64,000 nucleotides of DNA from NCBI GenBank assembly GCA_037043455.1, contig JAWPHD010011269.1:1-64000 (forward strand), given 5' to 3'. The notes below the pieces were generated by a model. It did no database searches and was not told the origin of the DNA. It was given only the letters and a program-made list of their open reading frames with translations. The position numbers and the translations under genes were made by a program. Every line of letters begins with the position of its first letter. Position 1 is the stretch's first letter. Positions 41,699-53,235 of this stretch are shown here, one piece after another. Source of the stretch: Cyrtodaria siliqua (taxonomy: Eukaryota > Mollusca > Bivalvia > Adapedonta > Hiatellidae).

Positions 41699-44600
41699 TT
41701 ATAATGATTTATATAGTCTGACTTCCTTCAGGAAATCTAAAACTAGACTAAAATCTATAGTATTAAATAACTCAGTCATAGTATTAACATTGTAGTACCT
41801 TTGACGCATAGGATCAAAGTCTACACATTCCAACAATATGTGTTTGACCGTTAACGGTGCAAAGCAGGGTATACATTCTGGCAATGGCTCACCTTGTAAT
41901 AAATATGAATGAGTATAACGTGTATGCCCTATTCTGCACCGGGCTAGGACAACTTCCTCTCGACGAATGGGTCTATTAGAAGAACGCCATTCTCCGAGTA
42001 GCGGTTTAATTAAATGGAGTTTATTGTTAACTGACAAATCCCAAGCGGTTTGCCAAGAGTTACGAATATATGTGTTAATACAACTTTTAAAATCAGTATA
42101 AGGTAATTTGGTATTAGATATATGTAGATTTAATGCTGCCTTAGCAGCACTATCAGCTCTATCATTACCATGTTGGAGCACAACTGGGTTATCATGTTTC
42201 GTATTACCCAGTGCTTGAAGAGATGAAAGGGAATTAGAGAAGATTACAAAATGGTCATCATCAGATTCCTGAATATAATTTAAGGCAAGTTCAATTGCCT
42301 TAAGTTCAGCTGAAAAGATAGAGGCCTTGTCAGGCAGGCGGCTCTTTATGCTGTGTTTGTGAACAACAGCTGCTGCAGCTACCTTATCTCCATCTTTAGT
42401 ACCATCTGTTTATATATGTTGAAAGTTACTGTATTTCGATTTAATTTCATTAAATTTGCTTTAAAAGACAGTAGGGTCTGTATTGGATTTGTTACTATTA
42501 CAAAGGTCGAACATAATAGTTCGTGTTTCCAAAGTCCACGGTGGAATTTGTGGTACTTTGAACTTCGCAATTAAATTTAGGTCGATTTCAGTGTCTCTTA
42601 ATTTTGGTTTAATACGAAGACCAAATGGTCGGATGGCCTTCGGTTTTCGATCAAAAAGAGGTTCACAATCTGGATTAAAGACATTATCGAAAGTTGGGTT
42701 TGAAGGGTTAGATTTTAATTTAATGGCATATTGAAGGGCTAACTTGTCCCGTCTATGAGACAGTGATGGTTCATTAGCTTCAACATATAGACTTTCGGCT
42801 GGTGATGTACGAAAGGCACCTAAGGCGAGTCGTAATCCTTGATTATGTATAGGATCGAGCATCTGCAAGTATGATTTGCGAGTCGATCCATATACTATTG
42901 AGCCGTAGTCCAGCTTGGATCTGATAAGAGATCTATAAAGTTGTAAAAGGACTTTACGATCTGCTCCCCAGTTAGTGTTTGCTACAACTTTAAGCAAATT
43001 AAGAGCTTTAAGGCACTTGGCCTTCAAGTATTTAAGGTGTGGTATAAACGTTAATTTACGGTCGAAAATAAGACCAAGGAATTTTGCTTCATCTACTACT
43101 GGGATTGGTGACCCATCCAGTGTTAGATGAGGGTCTTCATGATGTTTACGTAACTGACAAAAGTGCATACAATTAGTTTTAGATTTAGAAAATTTAAAAC
43201 CATTTTCATCCGACCAGGTCTGAAGTTTATTCAGACATTGTTGCAGTTGTCTCTCAATAGTGTTCATGTTTTTTGCACGATAACATATAACAAAGTCGTC
43301 AACATATAGAGAGCAATCCACACCAGGATTGATGCATTTAACTATACTGTTAATTTTTATGCTAAAAAGGGTGACAGAGAGTATGCTGCCCTGTGGCACA
43401 CCCATCTCCTGTTCATGGATGTCAGAGAGGGTTGAACCCATTCGGACACGAAACTGTCTGTCCTCTAAGAAATTCTCTATAAAAATTGCTAATCGACCTC
43501 TAAGACCAAGGTCATGAATCATTCATGATACCGTACTTCCATGCAGTATCATAAGCTTTCTCCAAGTCAAAAAATACAGCGACTAGATGTTCTTTCCTTA
43601 CGAAAGCTTCCCTAATAAATGATTCAAATCGAATGAGATTGTCTGTTGTGCCTCGTTGGCGCCGGAATCCACTTTGATACTTTGTTATCAGCTTGTTGGA
43701 TTCCAGGTACCAAACGAGTCTCTCATTAATCATTCGTTCCATGGTTTTACATATACAACTCGTTAAAGCAATAGGGCGATAATTTATTGGGTCCGTATGA
43801 TCCTTTCCAGGTTTGGGGACTGGAATAACGATTGCTTCCCGCCAAGAATCGGGGAAGTTTCCTGTCACCCAAACCTTATTAAATATATCAAGAAGTGTAG
43901 AGAGACAGGTTTCAGGTAAATGTTTTAATAATTGATAATGGATATCATCAGGACCAGCTGATGTATCATGAGCCTTTTTAAGGGATTCTCGAAGTTCTTT
44001 GAGAGTGAAAAGTTTATTGTATTTCTCCAAATTTTTAGACTTGAAATTCAGCTTCTTCTGTTCTTTTAGTTTCTTATTTTTTTAGAAAATTTGGTTGACA
44101 ATTTTCAGAAGAAGACTTTTTAGAAAAAATTTCTGCCAAAGTGTTCGTAATATCTTTGACAGAAGTAATATCCTCATTATCAGTTTTAAGATGATTCACA
44201 TAACTAGAATTACCTTTACCGTTTATTTTCCGGACCATGTCCCACGTCTTCTTAAGTGATGAACGAGAGTTCAGCCTAGAGACATAAGATCTCCAGGATT
44301 TCCTCTTGCTATCCTTAATAGTACGAAGGGCTTTCGCACGAAAAACTCTAAAAGTATCTAAATTATTTTGAGTTGGCCGCAAGTTAAAAGTATTCAATGC
44401 AGCTTTACGATCGCTGACTGCCTTTTTGCAGTCATCATCGTACCATGGTTTATGTGGGCGTTTTGGATTTGCCGAGGTTTTTGGAATAGTTTGATCAGCT
44501 ATATCATGAAGGGTTTTGGTAAAAAGAGCAGTTGCGTCTTCGACATCCTCGAAAACGGAAGGCTTTAACTGTTCCTCACAAAGAGATTGAAACGTATCCC

Positions 44601-45270
44601 AATCAGCTTTGCGAAGTTGCGTTTTTTCGAGAAGTGGAGGGTCGATATTTTCAAGAAATAAGGGGAAGTGGTCACTTCCACATAGGTCGTCCCCAACACT
44701 CCACGAAAAATCCATCAAGAGCGTTGGATCGCATATTGTTAAATCAATGGAAGAATGAGAGCCTGTAGCTGGATGTAAATAAGTATGTGTTTTGAAATCT
44801 TCAACTTTCTTGCCTTTATCGTTTATATCCTTACAACCCCAAATGTAGTTGTGTGCATTAAAATCACCCAAGAGTATAAAAGGTGATGGTAATTGTGCAA
44901 CTAGGTGATTTAGATCCTTGAGGTCTAGTGAAGAACTGGGCGGTAAATATAAGGAGCATATTGTTATAACTCTGTGCATCGTAACACTGACCGCAACAGC
45001 TTGCAAACCAGTTTTCAACGCAACAGTTCTGTGAGGAATGTTTTGATTCACAAGAATCGAAACTCCTCCAGAAGCTTTATCACCTGTATCACAAATATAG
45101 TTATACAATGAATAGTTTTTAAAAGATATTTTATCACTATTCTTCAAGAAAGTTTCTTGAAGACAAAATGCAACAGGGTTGTGTTTATTTAAAAGTAAGC
45201 TGATTTCATCGTAATTAGGCTTTAAACCTCGGCAGTTCCATTGAATGACCTTATTTGATTTTGTCGTCAC
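41699..45270 (-). pseudogene. Inner LINE ORF2: EN-RT-RNase H
   Basis: Collinear frames read EN (44074-45270; VIQWNCRGL, QETFL, LLGDFNAHNYIWG, GSDHFPL), RT fingers (43512-44030; SAGPDDIHYQLLKHLP, YRPIALTS, FFDLEKAYD), RT palm (42461-43522; GVPQGSILS and catalytic YVDD) and RNase H with a C-terminal zinc-like tail (41699-42181; HGNDRADSAAK, ARCRIGHTRYTH). Stops and shifts near 44050, 43515 and 42200-42460 inactivate it. All catalytic boxes are still recognisable. The frame begins at a GTG in the TAGTG junction with ORF1. Confidence 0.88.
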
Positions 45271-48200
45271 TAAGGCGGAAGTACGGGCTTACGGCCGTTG
45301 GGTTTGGTAGACCTTGGAGACTTTGGAGACTTTGGGAGTTCCAGATTTGCTGGATCGTCAACCTCCATCTCCAAGTCTCCAAATCTGTTGTGCAGTTCAA
45401 TCGGATCATCAGATCCTTTTGACTGCTTCCCTAACCCGGGAGTTTTCTATTTCCTTGCTGTCACGTCCGTGGCAGCAGTTCTGATTGGTGACGAAGTCTT
45501 GGGAGGCTTCGTCGGATTTGACGAAGATTTGGAAGAGTTCGTCGGCTTTGGTGGACTCTTGGTTGCACCAGAGTCCGTCGATTTCGGAATAGATGAAGTA
45601 GATGTAGGAGTTGTTGAGGATATAGTTGAAGGAGTGTTAGGCTTGGAAGCCACAGGAGGTTTGGGAGCAACAGGAGGCTTATTTAAGAGGACCGCGGTTT
45701 GAGAGGCTGTCACAAAATGTCACGGGTAGAGCGTACTGGTCGTATATAGCTCTTGTTATCGGTTACACCCAAAATCTATTGTTCGAGTTGAAACAATTTC
45801 ACAATATTCATGATCTATTCATGTAACACGTAAAAGCGTGCACATTTTAAGTGGCCGCCAGAGAGGCCGTGTCATAAGTTTAGTTTTGTGCTAATGCATG
45901 TAAACGTATAGGTATATTTTCCTTAAACGGCAAAATTGTATAAGGGGCCTCTCGTGTAGATTCAATACTGTAGATTTAGCCACGTTTGTCACGGACTGAA
46001 CGGGGGAAATAATGATTTGGGCGTAATGTTTGCTATAAAACCCATTGTCTTCTAGCTCTCGCCGGGACGATCGATAGTACTTTGTTGGAACAGAGATTGG
46101 ACGACAAAATTTCATAGGCAACATGTGGTTAGTAGTTTTATTAAACTTTTATCGTATATTTGTATTCAGTGGCCGGCGCCATCTTGTTTGGCGGTTACGA
46201 CATCCGGTTAGCATTGATGTTTCTCAAACATAACTTTAGGCTAGCATATGATTTTGAAGTTACTTTATTAGATGTAATTATTGTAATTGATCATTAATTG
46301 TAAAACAATATTAATTTGATAACAGTGGATAATAGGTGCATTAGTTAACGTTGGCGTATAACTCAGTGATTGTAATACACGATTGTTAACATTAGTTAAC
46401 AATGAGATGAGTGACAAGAATAAATGCGTGCATGCATAACTCAGTGAGTGTAATATACGAGTAATTTGATCATGTTTATATTACATGTATTAGGGGCATT
46501 GATTAACAGCGACGTACATAGCGTATACATGGCGTTGTAGAATATGTATACATGGCTACTCATCATTAGTACAGCTTACATATATTGATTGAATAATGAT
46601 TTGTTTGGGTAATGATATTTATGCAAGATTGTTATGTTTGTCAACCGACATCTAAAACGTATGTATAATTACAGCCTAAGCCATCCAGGATATAAGCCAT
46701 CCAGGGTTGGAGTAAGCCATCTAGGTTTGGATATCCAGGAGTGGAGCTAAGCTTCCACAAATAACGTTTACAAGCGGTGGAGACGGTCCCCGTACCTGCG
46801 CAGCCAGGTTTTACTAACGACAACCCCCGGGACACAAGGTGGGCCCGTTACCAGTCCTCACTGGAGGAATATCATTCACAATCTCAGTGGAGATTAATTA
46901 TCATTGCATCGCGTCATCAACCCTTACAGAAGGCATTTGATGACAATCATCCATTGAATTCGCGCATCATCATCTTCATGAGCTCTCACGCATCACAGTT
47001 ATCGCGCTAGATCAACATTGTTATAGCTTTAACAACACTTTAGTGTCTTAGACATTCAGTATTTATAACAATACTAAGAACGTCTTAAACGTTCAGGAGA
47101 ACATTCTTTTCATAGTTCATTTGTGTATTCGCTTGTTTTTTTAGATAATTGTATATATATGAAACATATTTTAAAAGTTGCATTTAACTTATGTAAATGC
47201 ATTCACCGTCATTGGTTCTTTCCTGAGTTAGCCCAACCACTAAGGTCATCCTGTGACAACTGGTTTTCAGAGTAGTGGGATTTTGGGCGACTACGGAGGG
47301 AAAGAATCGATAAGTGATCTTTATTATGATATACTAAATCTCTACTTATTATTTTAGAATTGTGTACCACCCTCTGATCCATCAAGGCGACTGTCGACGA
47401 TCACGGCCACAGCTTGGAAGACAAGTCAAGACACGACAAGGGTAGGGTGAGTCCAAACTGTTGTTTTGTCCGTTCTTTCCTTGGCGCGAGGTCGCAGTGG
47501 TCTACACGAGTGGGTCTGAGGCACTTTTGCTCAATAATTTGGGTGTTTGTTTTTACCTCCCTTGATATACACATAGTATCCAATTAGGTTGGCGAACAAG
47601 ACGTTCTACTCATGTTGTGACACTCGAGTATACTTTTATTAATGGGAGAAGTAAATATACATGTACATGTTATACACATTTCGATGATTGTTTAAGGTTT
47701 ATGTCCAATATCAAATTAAGATATTTTATGTAGTGTATATGTTTTGTGGAAGCTAGATACTATCTATACATAACCGTTAGTAGTTAGCGCTAGTACAAAT
47801 GTGTATGTAACTTGTCCTATGATGATGCCCAGGTATTTACTGAGGACACAGTGACGTACCATTAGTAGTTAGGTGAGTAGAATTATTAGTGACGTGTGTA
47901 TTGTAATTATTGTAGTGTGTAGTTCACAATGAAGATGTTTTAGAAGATTTCTGAACAGAGGTGGGAATAGTAGCAAACCCGTTGGAGTCTATTGGCCAGG
48001 TTATCTCGGTCTGCACCGCGATAGATCTGGTAGCTGGTTTCCCAACCCTACTTGCATCGGCATATGATTTGCCAGATGGAGTCGGTGGAGTAAGACTCTC
48101 AACAAGTTTTCTAGCTTCTGGGAAGGAGATGTTTTTTTCTATTTTGATTTTCTGTATTTCCTTCTCGTGTTTCCACTTCGGGCAATCCTTAGAGAAAGCC

Positions 48201-48961
48201 CCGTGGGTCCCCTTGCAGTTAACGCAAGAGGCGGGATTTTGGCAATTAGCGAAGTCGCTATGACCCTCCTAGCCGCAACGGGCACAGACGGGAGCAGCTC
48301 GCTTGCATCTTTCTCTGTGGTGACCAAAGTGTTGACATTTGAAACAACGAAGAGGGTTTGGGATGTAGGGGTCAACTGGTAAAATGATATATCCAGTCTT
48401 GATAGTCTTCGGGAGGTTTGGTGTGCTGAAGATAAGCACAAAAGTATTGGTAGGAGTGGGTATGCCATTCCGCCTCGTACTGATGCGCGTTACCTCAGTC
48501 ACACCTTGGGAATTAAGGTTGTAGGTCATTTCTTCAGGGGTGCAGTGCTCCAGTTCCCTGGAGCGTACCACACCCTTTGAAGAGTTAAGAGAGTTATGAG
48601 GTATTACCTCAACAGGAATGTTGACAAAGGTCTTGATTAGAAGAATGTTGTCGGAGTGAGATTTTTTACTGCACTCGACGAGAAGTTTGCAGGATTGAAG
48701 TTTTTTCACACTCCTCGGCTCACCGGCAATGCCGAGTAAAGCCTTGGAGATGGCAAAAGGTGAAAGTTTTGTAATTGGCCTGGTTTAATCCAAAGAGATA
48801 ATTGTCAGAAACCGAGGCCGATTAAGATTAGAGATATCAGAGTCAGAGTCAGAGTCTGAGTCAGAATCGTCCCTAGGGCGTTTAGCGTCTCTAGAATAGT
48901 TGTTATCCGAATCAGTAGTTTGTGCGTGTTTTTTTTCCCATAATGGGTGATAGAAATTCAT
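45271..48961 (-). pseudogene. Inner LINE ORF1: CCHC gag-like protein, split
   Basis: ORF1 begins at the ATG at 48961 with a KKHAQTT and (SD)n-rich N-terminus. It continues through an RRM-like region to CCHC knuckles (CFKCQHFGHHRERC, VCARCG) near 48275-48340 and a linker to about 47935. It resumes at about 45717 with a Pro/Ser/Thr-rich C-terminus and ends near 45271. The gap is inserted DNA. Several stops (for example near 48264 and 48785) also interrupt it. ORF1 would bind LINE RNA and chaperone it. Confidence 0.75.
45717..47935. mobile_element. ~2.2-kb insertion in ORF1, unidentified
   Basis: The LINE coding sequence leaves at about 45717 and resumes at about 47935. The inserted DNA starts TGTCACGGGTAGAGCG and ends near GTAGTTCACA, so a long solo LTR is one possibility, but I found no convincing target duplication or long direct repeats. 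Short repeats TAAGCCATCCAGG occur at 46676-46735. No coding domain is recognised. Confidence 0.45.
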
Positions 48962-49422
48962 TCTCCACGCTTCTCACCCACCTCGGAGCCCAACAAGGGG
49001 ACATTCGCTGTGGATATCCGACAAACAAATGCCAAGAATACGTGAAGAGTATACTCATATAAAACTAACGCATCAGACCCCCCATACCACCCAGCGGACA
49101 TAACCCCTCAACTAAAAAGTCGAAGAGCCGCACTTATGTTCCGCTTAAAAATGGTATGAGTATAGCCATATAGCGTTCAGAAATACATGATTAGCCCTAG
49201 CGCCACCGCCATAAAGGATCCTTTCTACATTATGTTTAAAGAGGACAAAATAAAAATGGAGCAAGGTATTAAACTAGAGGGATTGATGGAGATTTGAATT
49301 AAACAAGAAGCTAGGATCCCGTATAGCTGGCGTGACAAACCGATTGATCAGATCGGGCTAATCTGACCGCCCGTCTAGTTGAAGTCCGGACCAAAGTAGT
49401 GTGTTGTAACGCGGAGATAACC
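48962..49422 (-). other. 5' UTR of the inner LINE
   Basis: Non-coding on the minus strand from the inferred element start (next to the target duplication) to the ORF1 ATG. It presumably contains the internal promoter; no motif can be defended. Confidence 0.5.
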
Positions 49423-49435
49423 ATGTAAATAATTA
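49423..49435. other. 13-bp target duplication of inner LINE, right
   Basis: ATGTAAATAATTA, identical to 41453-41465. Confidence 0.9.
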
Positions 49436-51077
49436 TAAATATGTTTAAATACAACGCGCTCCATTACCTTCCCCACACAGCTGATAAGGGAAATTGGTCT
49501 ATAATTAGATGGGGAGTCTTTAGCTCCATTTTTAAACAGAGGCATTACATTGGCTAATTTCCAAGCATTTGGATATTCATTTTCTTGAAGTGACCGATTG
49601 AACAATATAGAAAGGGGACGACAAATCGTTTTAGAAGTTTCCTTTAACATACGGTGACTAATTTCATCAGGTCCAGTGGCTTTATTTAAAGCTAAAATGG
49701 TTAAAATATCAGTTATTTCTGTTTCCGTGATATTAAAGTCACTTCACATGGTGTTAGTTTTTGACCTAAATGCTGGTAGACTTACATGAGAATCATCAAT
49801 TGATGAAATTGATATGAAATAATCATTTAAAGTATTAGCTTTATCCACATAAGACACAGAATACGAATTATTAGTGTTAATGAGTGGTGGTACTGTGTCA
49901 CAACTTTTAGAATTATCCTTAATTAGCATTTTGATAGTTTTCCAATAAATGCGTGGATTAGATGAGTGCATTACACATATTGAGTATTCAAGATTATTAT
50001 AAAATAGTTCTTTAGCATGTTTTTTCATGTTATTTACCTTATTTCTGAGTTTTTTTATAATTTTGCCAATCAGATATATTACCTGAGCTGAGAGCCATTA
50101 CTTTTTGTTTGTCACGTTTACGTGAAATATGTCGAATCTCAGAGTTTATGGCTTATCTTTTGGCCGGATTGTGACAAGACTATTTGGGATACATAATTTT
50201 ACCAACTCGATTAATTTTGTATTAAAAGAATTTGCAGCAGAATTTACAGAGCCGTTAAGTAATATTGACCAGTCCGTCGATAAAATCAGGTTATTCAATG
50301 TATTAAAATCAGCTCGCTTATAATTCCAAACTCTTCGTTTGAAAGGTTTGTTTACACAGAAATTACCTTTTAAAAATGCATATGTACCGTAATGGTCACT
50401 TATTTGAGCAGGTGTTTCAAAAACACCTGACTCAAGACATTTTATCTGGTTCGAAATGGCGATAGGATCTAACAATTGAATGTACTAGTAGTGTTAGTTA
50501 CACGTGTTGGCTCTTTGATAATATTGGTCATGTCATTGAATGATAGTATATCTCGAAATTTATGGTTACATGGATTTAATTGGTCTTCGTTTATATCCCC
50601 CAAGATGATAATATTAGTTTGTGTTTCCAATACTTTTTCAATACATATATTAACCCTGTCCCAGAATTCAACTGCATAGTGTGGAGGTCGGTAAATAGTG
50701 CATACCATAAAAGATTGACTTTGATCTTTGATTTCAATCCAAATTGATTCAGGAACAATGTGTTCTAGTTCCACGACTCTAGATGAAATTATTTCAGAAG
50801 AAACATATACTAACAACCCGCCTGAATGTGATGAACAGTCTTTACGATACATTTTATTAAAACCTTCTAAAACCAATAAATCGTCACGGACATCAACCAT
50901 AAGATGGGTTTCAGTGAAACATAATATGTCATAATCTAAGCAATTATCTTTGATAAAGTCAAACTTATTCCTAATACTACGAATGTTTTGGTGCAATAAT
51001 GAGAAACATTGGTTGTTACCATCAGTTGGCCCCGGGTTAAGTTCTATATCCCCAGATAAAATCAATAAATCACGCAA
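49436..51077 (-). pseudogene. Outer LINE: endonuclease and RT N-terminus
   Basis: Frames in order are 50469-51077, 50146-50475, 49744-50028 and the RT start down to 49436. The first has the APE endonuclease (LHQNIRSIRNKFDFI, CFTETHL, CTIYRPPHYA, IILGDINEDQL). The later ones have the DHYGTYAF motif, a linker with RIYWKTIKMLI, and the RT entry with NYRPISLISCVGKVME. At least two frameshifts or stops separate them. The frame at 51077 has no ATG; it enters through a Leu codon and at once encodes a 2A-like motif. Confidence 0.85.
51027..51068 (-). other. 2A-like ribosome-skipping motif in the outer LINE
   Basis: Residues 4-17 of the frame read LLILSGDIELNPGP, matching the 2A consensus D(V/I)ExNPGP with the usual upstream Leu-rich helix and Gly. 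2A-like motifs at the N-terminus of ORF2 are known in several APE-type LINEs of invertebrates. It would separate an N-terminal peptide from the endonuclease. Whether it is active is unknown. Confidence 0.75.
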
Positions 51078-52270
51078 AATAAGAATAAAAAATATATTTT
51101 GTATGTCGTATTTTGCTGTATACTAACAGTGTTTATAGTCAAACCGATCAGACAATAAATGTTCAAATTGGCAAAATATTAAAATGGTGAACAGTGTAAA
51201 CTTTAGACGCAGAACAGAAGTTGTCAATGTCTGAATGATACTAATTAATCGATGTTTTAAACATTTCAGTATCATAAGAAAATCTTTTAACGGGTATTTA
51301 TGAAAGGTATACGATTTGGGATTTGGCTGTCGACTACTGTAATATAGTCCAATGGTCGCTCTCCATAGGTCTAAGTAATTACCCATGAGGATATATTATA
51401 AAATCATTACTAATGCAAAACGACCAAAGGACTAAAGGGTGTGTGAAAAATGTGTCTTTGAACAAAAATATGTGTGGCGACGGTAGGTAAGCAACAATGG
51501 GCACAGAAGGGCAAACATATACAAGCAGTATACAGATGAAAACAAACATGATAACTTTCTAAATAGAAAAAAACACGAAAGTAAACTAAACAACTGGGGA
51601 GAATAATACGTAGCAAATGTTCAAAACAACAAATCGACTATCGTGTGTACTATTATTAAAACAAAAGTCTGAATTACTGAAACAAGTGATATGAATTAAG
51701 AAAAAAGCAACACAACATCAAGTTTTACAGTAACGTTCAGTTACCTAGTCAATCATACAACTTCCTACTGTCGCAATGAGATTGCTTGATTAATAACTCT
51801 TAAATACTCTTTAACGTGATATGCTGATATTTGCAAAAATAATATCTGATTCATTTTGAAAATATTTAAGTATTGCAGTGTAGTAAAATATTAATAATGG
51901 TATCATTACTTGTTATACTTAAATATCATGAGATTACGAGTTCAAATGAATTTGTGCAAAAGTTCGTAAATGCTGACTTAGTATATTTTATATAGTCCAG
52001 TGTTATATATGTCGTACAGTTCTAATGACATTTGTAACTAAATAACTAAGTATTAACTTCATATCCCATCCAACCCCTTCTCCAAGAAGCGAAAACGGGG
52101 TTGGCTGGAGTATGAAATAAAACCTTAAATTCAGCTTAAAACGTTTGCATATTGTAAAATTAAAACATTCAATAGAAAGTTTTAAACAGATTTTCACATT
52201 TTTTTAGTAAAAACTGTTTTTAAACGTCTTTTATTGTCAAAATCTCCGTTATAAAGTCTTGCTAATTTAA
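51078..52270. other. No supported gene
   Basis: The first few hundred bases may be the 5' region of the outer LINE (a hydrophobic minus-strand frame leads into the 2A motif). Beyond about 51400 I see only AT-rich DNA. Confidence 0.35.
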
Positions 52271-52274
52271 GGCG

Positions 52275-52515
52275 GGACCACGTAATGAATAGAGATAACC
52301 TCCATCCCAGTATGTCACTTTACTATATTCCAGGCACCCCCATTAACAGAGATAACCTCCACTACGGGATATGTCACTTTAGTATATTCCAAGCACCCCA
52401 TTAATAGAGATAACCTCGATCACGGGATATGATCCAGACACTCCAATTAACAGAGTTAACCTCCATCATGGGATATGTCACTTGACTATATTCCAGACAC
52501 TCCCATTCACCGCGT
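52275..52515. repeat. ~60-bp tandem repeat, four copies
   Basis: Units with AACAGAGATAACCTCCATCA, GGGATATGTCACTT and TATATTCCAGACAC repeat four times with moderate divergence. Confidence 0.8.
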
Positions 52516-52940
52516 CTGTTGATAATATCCAATATCTCATTATTAGTTTAAAGTTATTGTCAAGTTATTGTCTGAAAACCATTTTTGTATTTTTTTAGAA
52601 ACAGCGACCTTGACCTTGACCAAAGTGACCTCAAATGCAATCCCAAACTGTAGTTCCATATAACCATATAAACTACATACAGAACCCGCCCCCACCCTCT
52701 CCCCAATATGTCATCCTAACTGAAGTTATTGACCGGAAACCATTTTTCTGTGTTTAGTAACAGCGACCCTGACCTTGATCCCAGTGACCTCAAATGCAAT
52801 ACAATCGTTCTTTTTATATAAGCTACCAACACAGAATATCTCATTCCTAACTGAAGTTGTCCAGAAACGAAACGTGTGAATACCGATGGACATGGACGAA
52901 AGACGACACACGCCGCCGCAAGACGACGGAAGAAAAACCT
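52516..52940. repeat. Dispersed repeat with GACCTTGACC units
   Basis: Two diverged copies of a unit (AACAGCGACCTTGACCTTGA, GTGACCTCAAATGCAAT) at about 52600 and 52760 end with a GACGACACACGCCGCC-like tail. It appears to be a relative of the 700-2760 family. Confidence 0.55.
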
Positions 52941-52971
52941 AAGTGTCCGACATGCTTTGCAGGCGACACAA

Positions 52972-53210
52972 TATATGTTTGGTGTTTAACGCCATTTTCC
53001 AGCACATTTTAGATATGTATGACGGTCGATCTTTTGTGGTGGTGGCGGCAGACGAGCACCAAATTATTCCTGGGTAGAACCAGAACTGTATACCTCCGGT
53101 CATCCGTAAGAATCGACTCTTTCTCACAAGTTGAGCTCCCAATGGGATTCGAACCCGCAGCGGTGAGAGGGTTTACATCGCAACGTCGTTAACCCATCGA
53201 CCACGGAGGC
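52972..53210 (-). mobile_element. tRNA-derived SINE
   Basis: Read on the minus strand, it starts GCCTCCGTGGTCGATGGGTT, a tRNA-like head with an A-box-like stretch (53191-53203) and a perfect B box GGGTTCGAATCCC (53144-53156). A non-tRNA body follows with GGTGCTCGTCTGCC and a GGCGTTAAACACCAAAC tail, a type common in bivalves. It would be transcribed by RNA polymerase III and moved by a LINE. The head is partly repeated at 53211-53235. Confidence 0.75.
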
Positions 53211-53235
53211 AACGTCGTTAACTCATCGACCACCC

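Larger units (their letters stand above)
41466..49422 (-). mobile_element. Inner LINE of the I-like superfamily
   Basis: A nearly full-length LINE on the minus strand: 5' end at 49422, ORF1 from 48961, ORF2 from 45270, 3' end at 41466 with a (CATT)n-type tail. Presence of RNase H and a CCHC ORF1 points to the I superfamily (I or Nimb-like). The 13-bp target duplications define its borders. ORF1 is split by a further insertion. Confidence 0.88.
39893..51077 (-). mobile_element. Outer LINE (EN-RT), interrupted
   Basis: A non-LTR retrotransposon coded on the minus strand in two halves: the 5' half at 49436-51077 and the 3' half at 39893-41452. The protein reads continuously across the break (IYNYLH before it and TNNLIYEKQSGF after it), so the DNA between is a later insertion. 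The family looks CR1/Jockey-like: APE endonuclease and RT, no RNase H, and a C-terminal zinc-finger-like segment. Coding frames carry several stops and shifts. Confidence 0.85.

Noticed and set aside
45298..45702. A plus-strand Gly/Val-rich protein
   Set aside because: It is antisense of the Pro/Ser/Thr-rich ORF1 end of the inner LINE.
53144..53203. A functional tRNA gene
   Set aside because: The A and B boxes are good, but the acceptor and anticodon arms do not pair and a SINE body follows.
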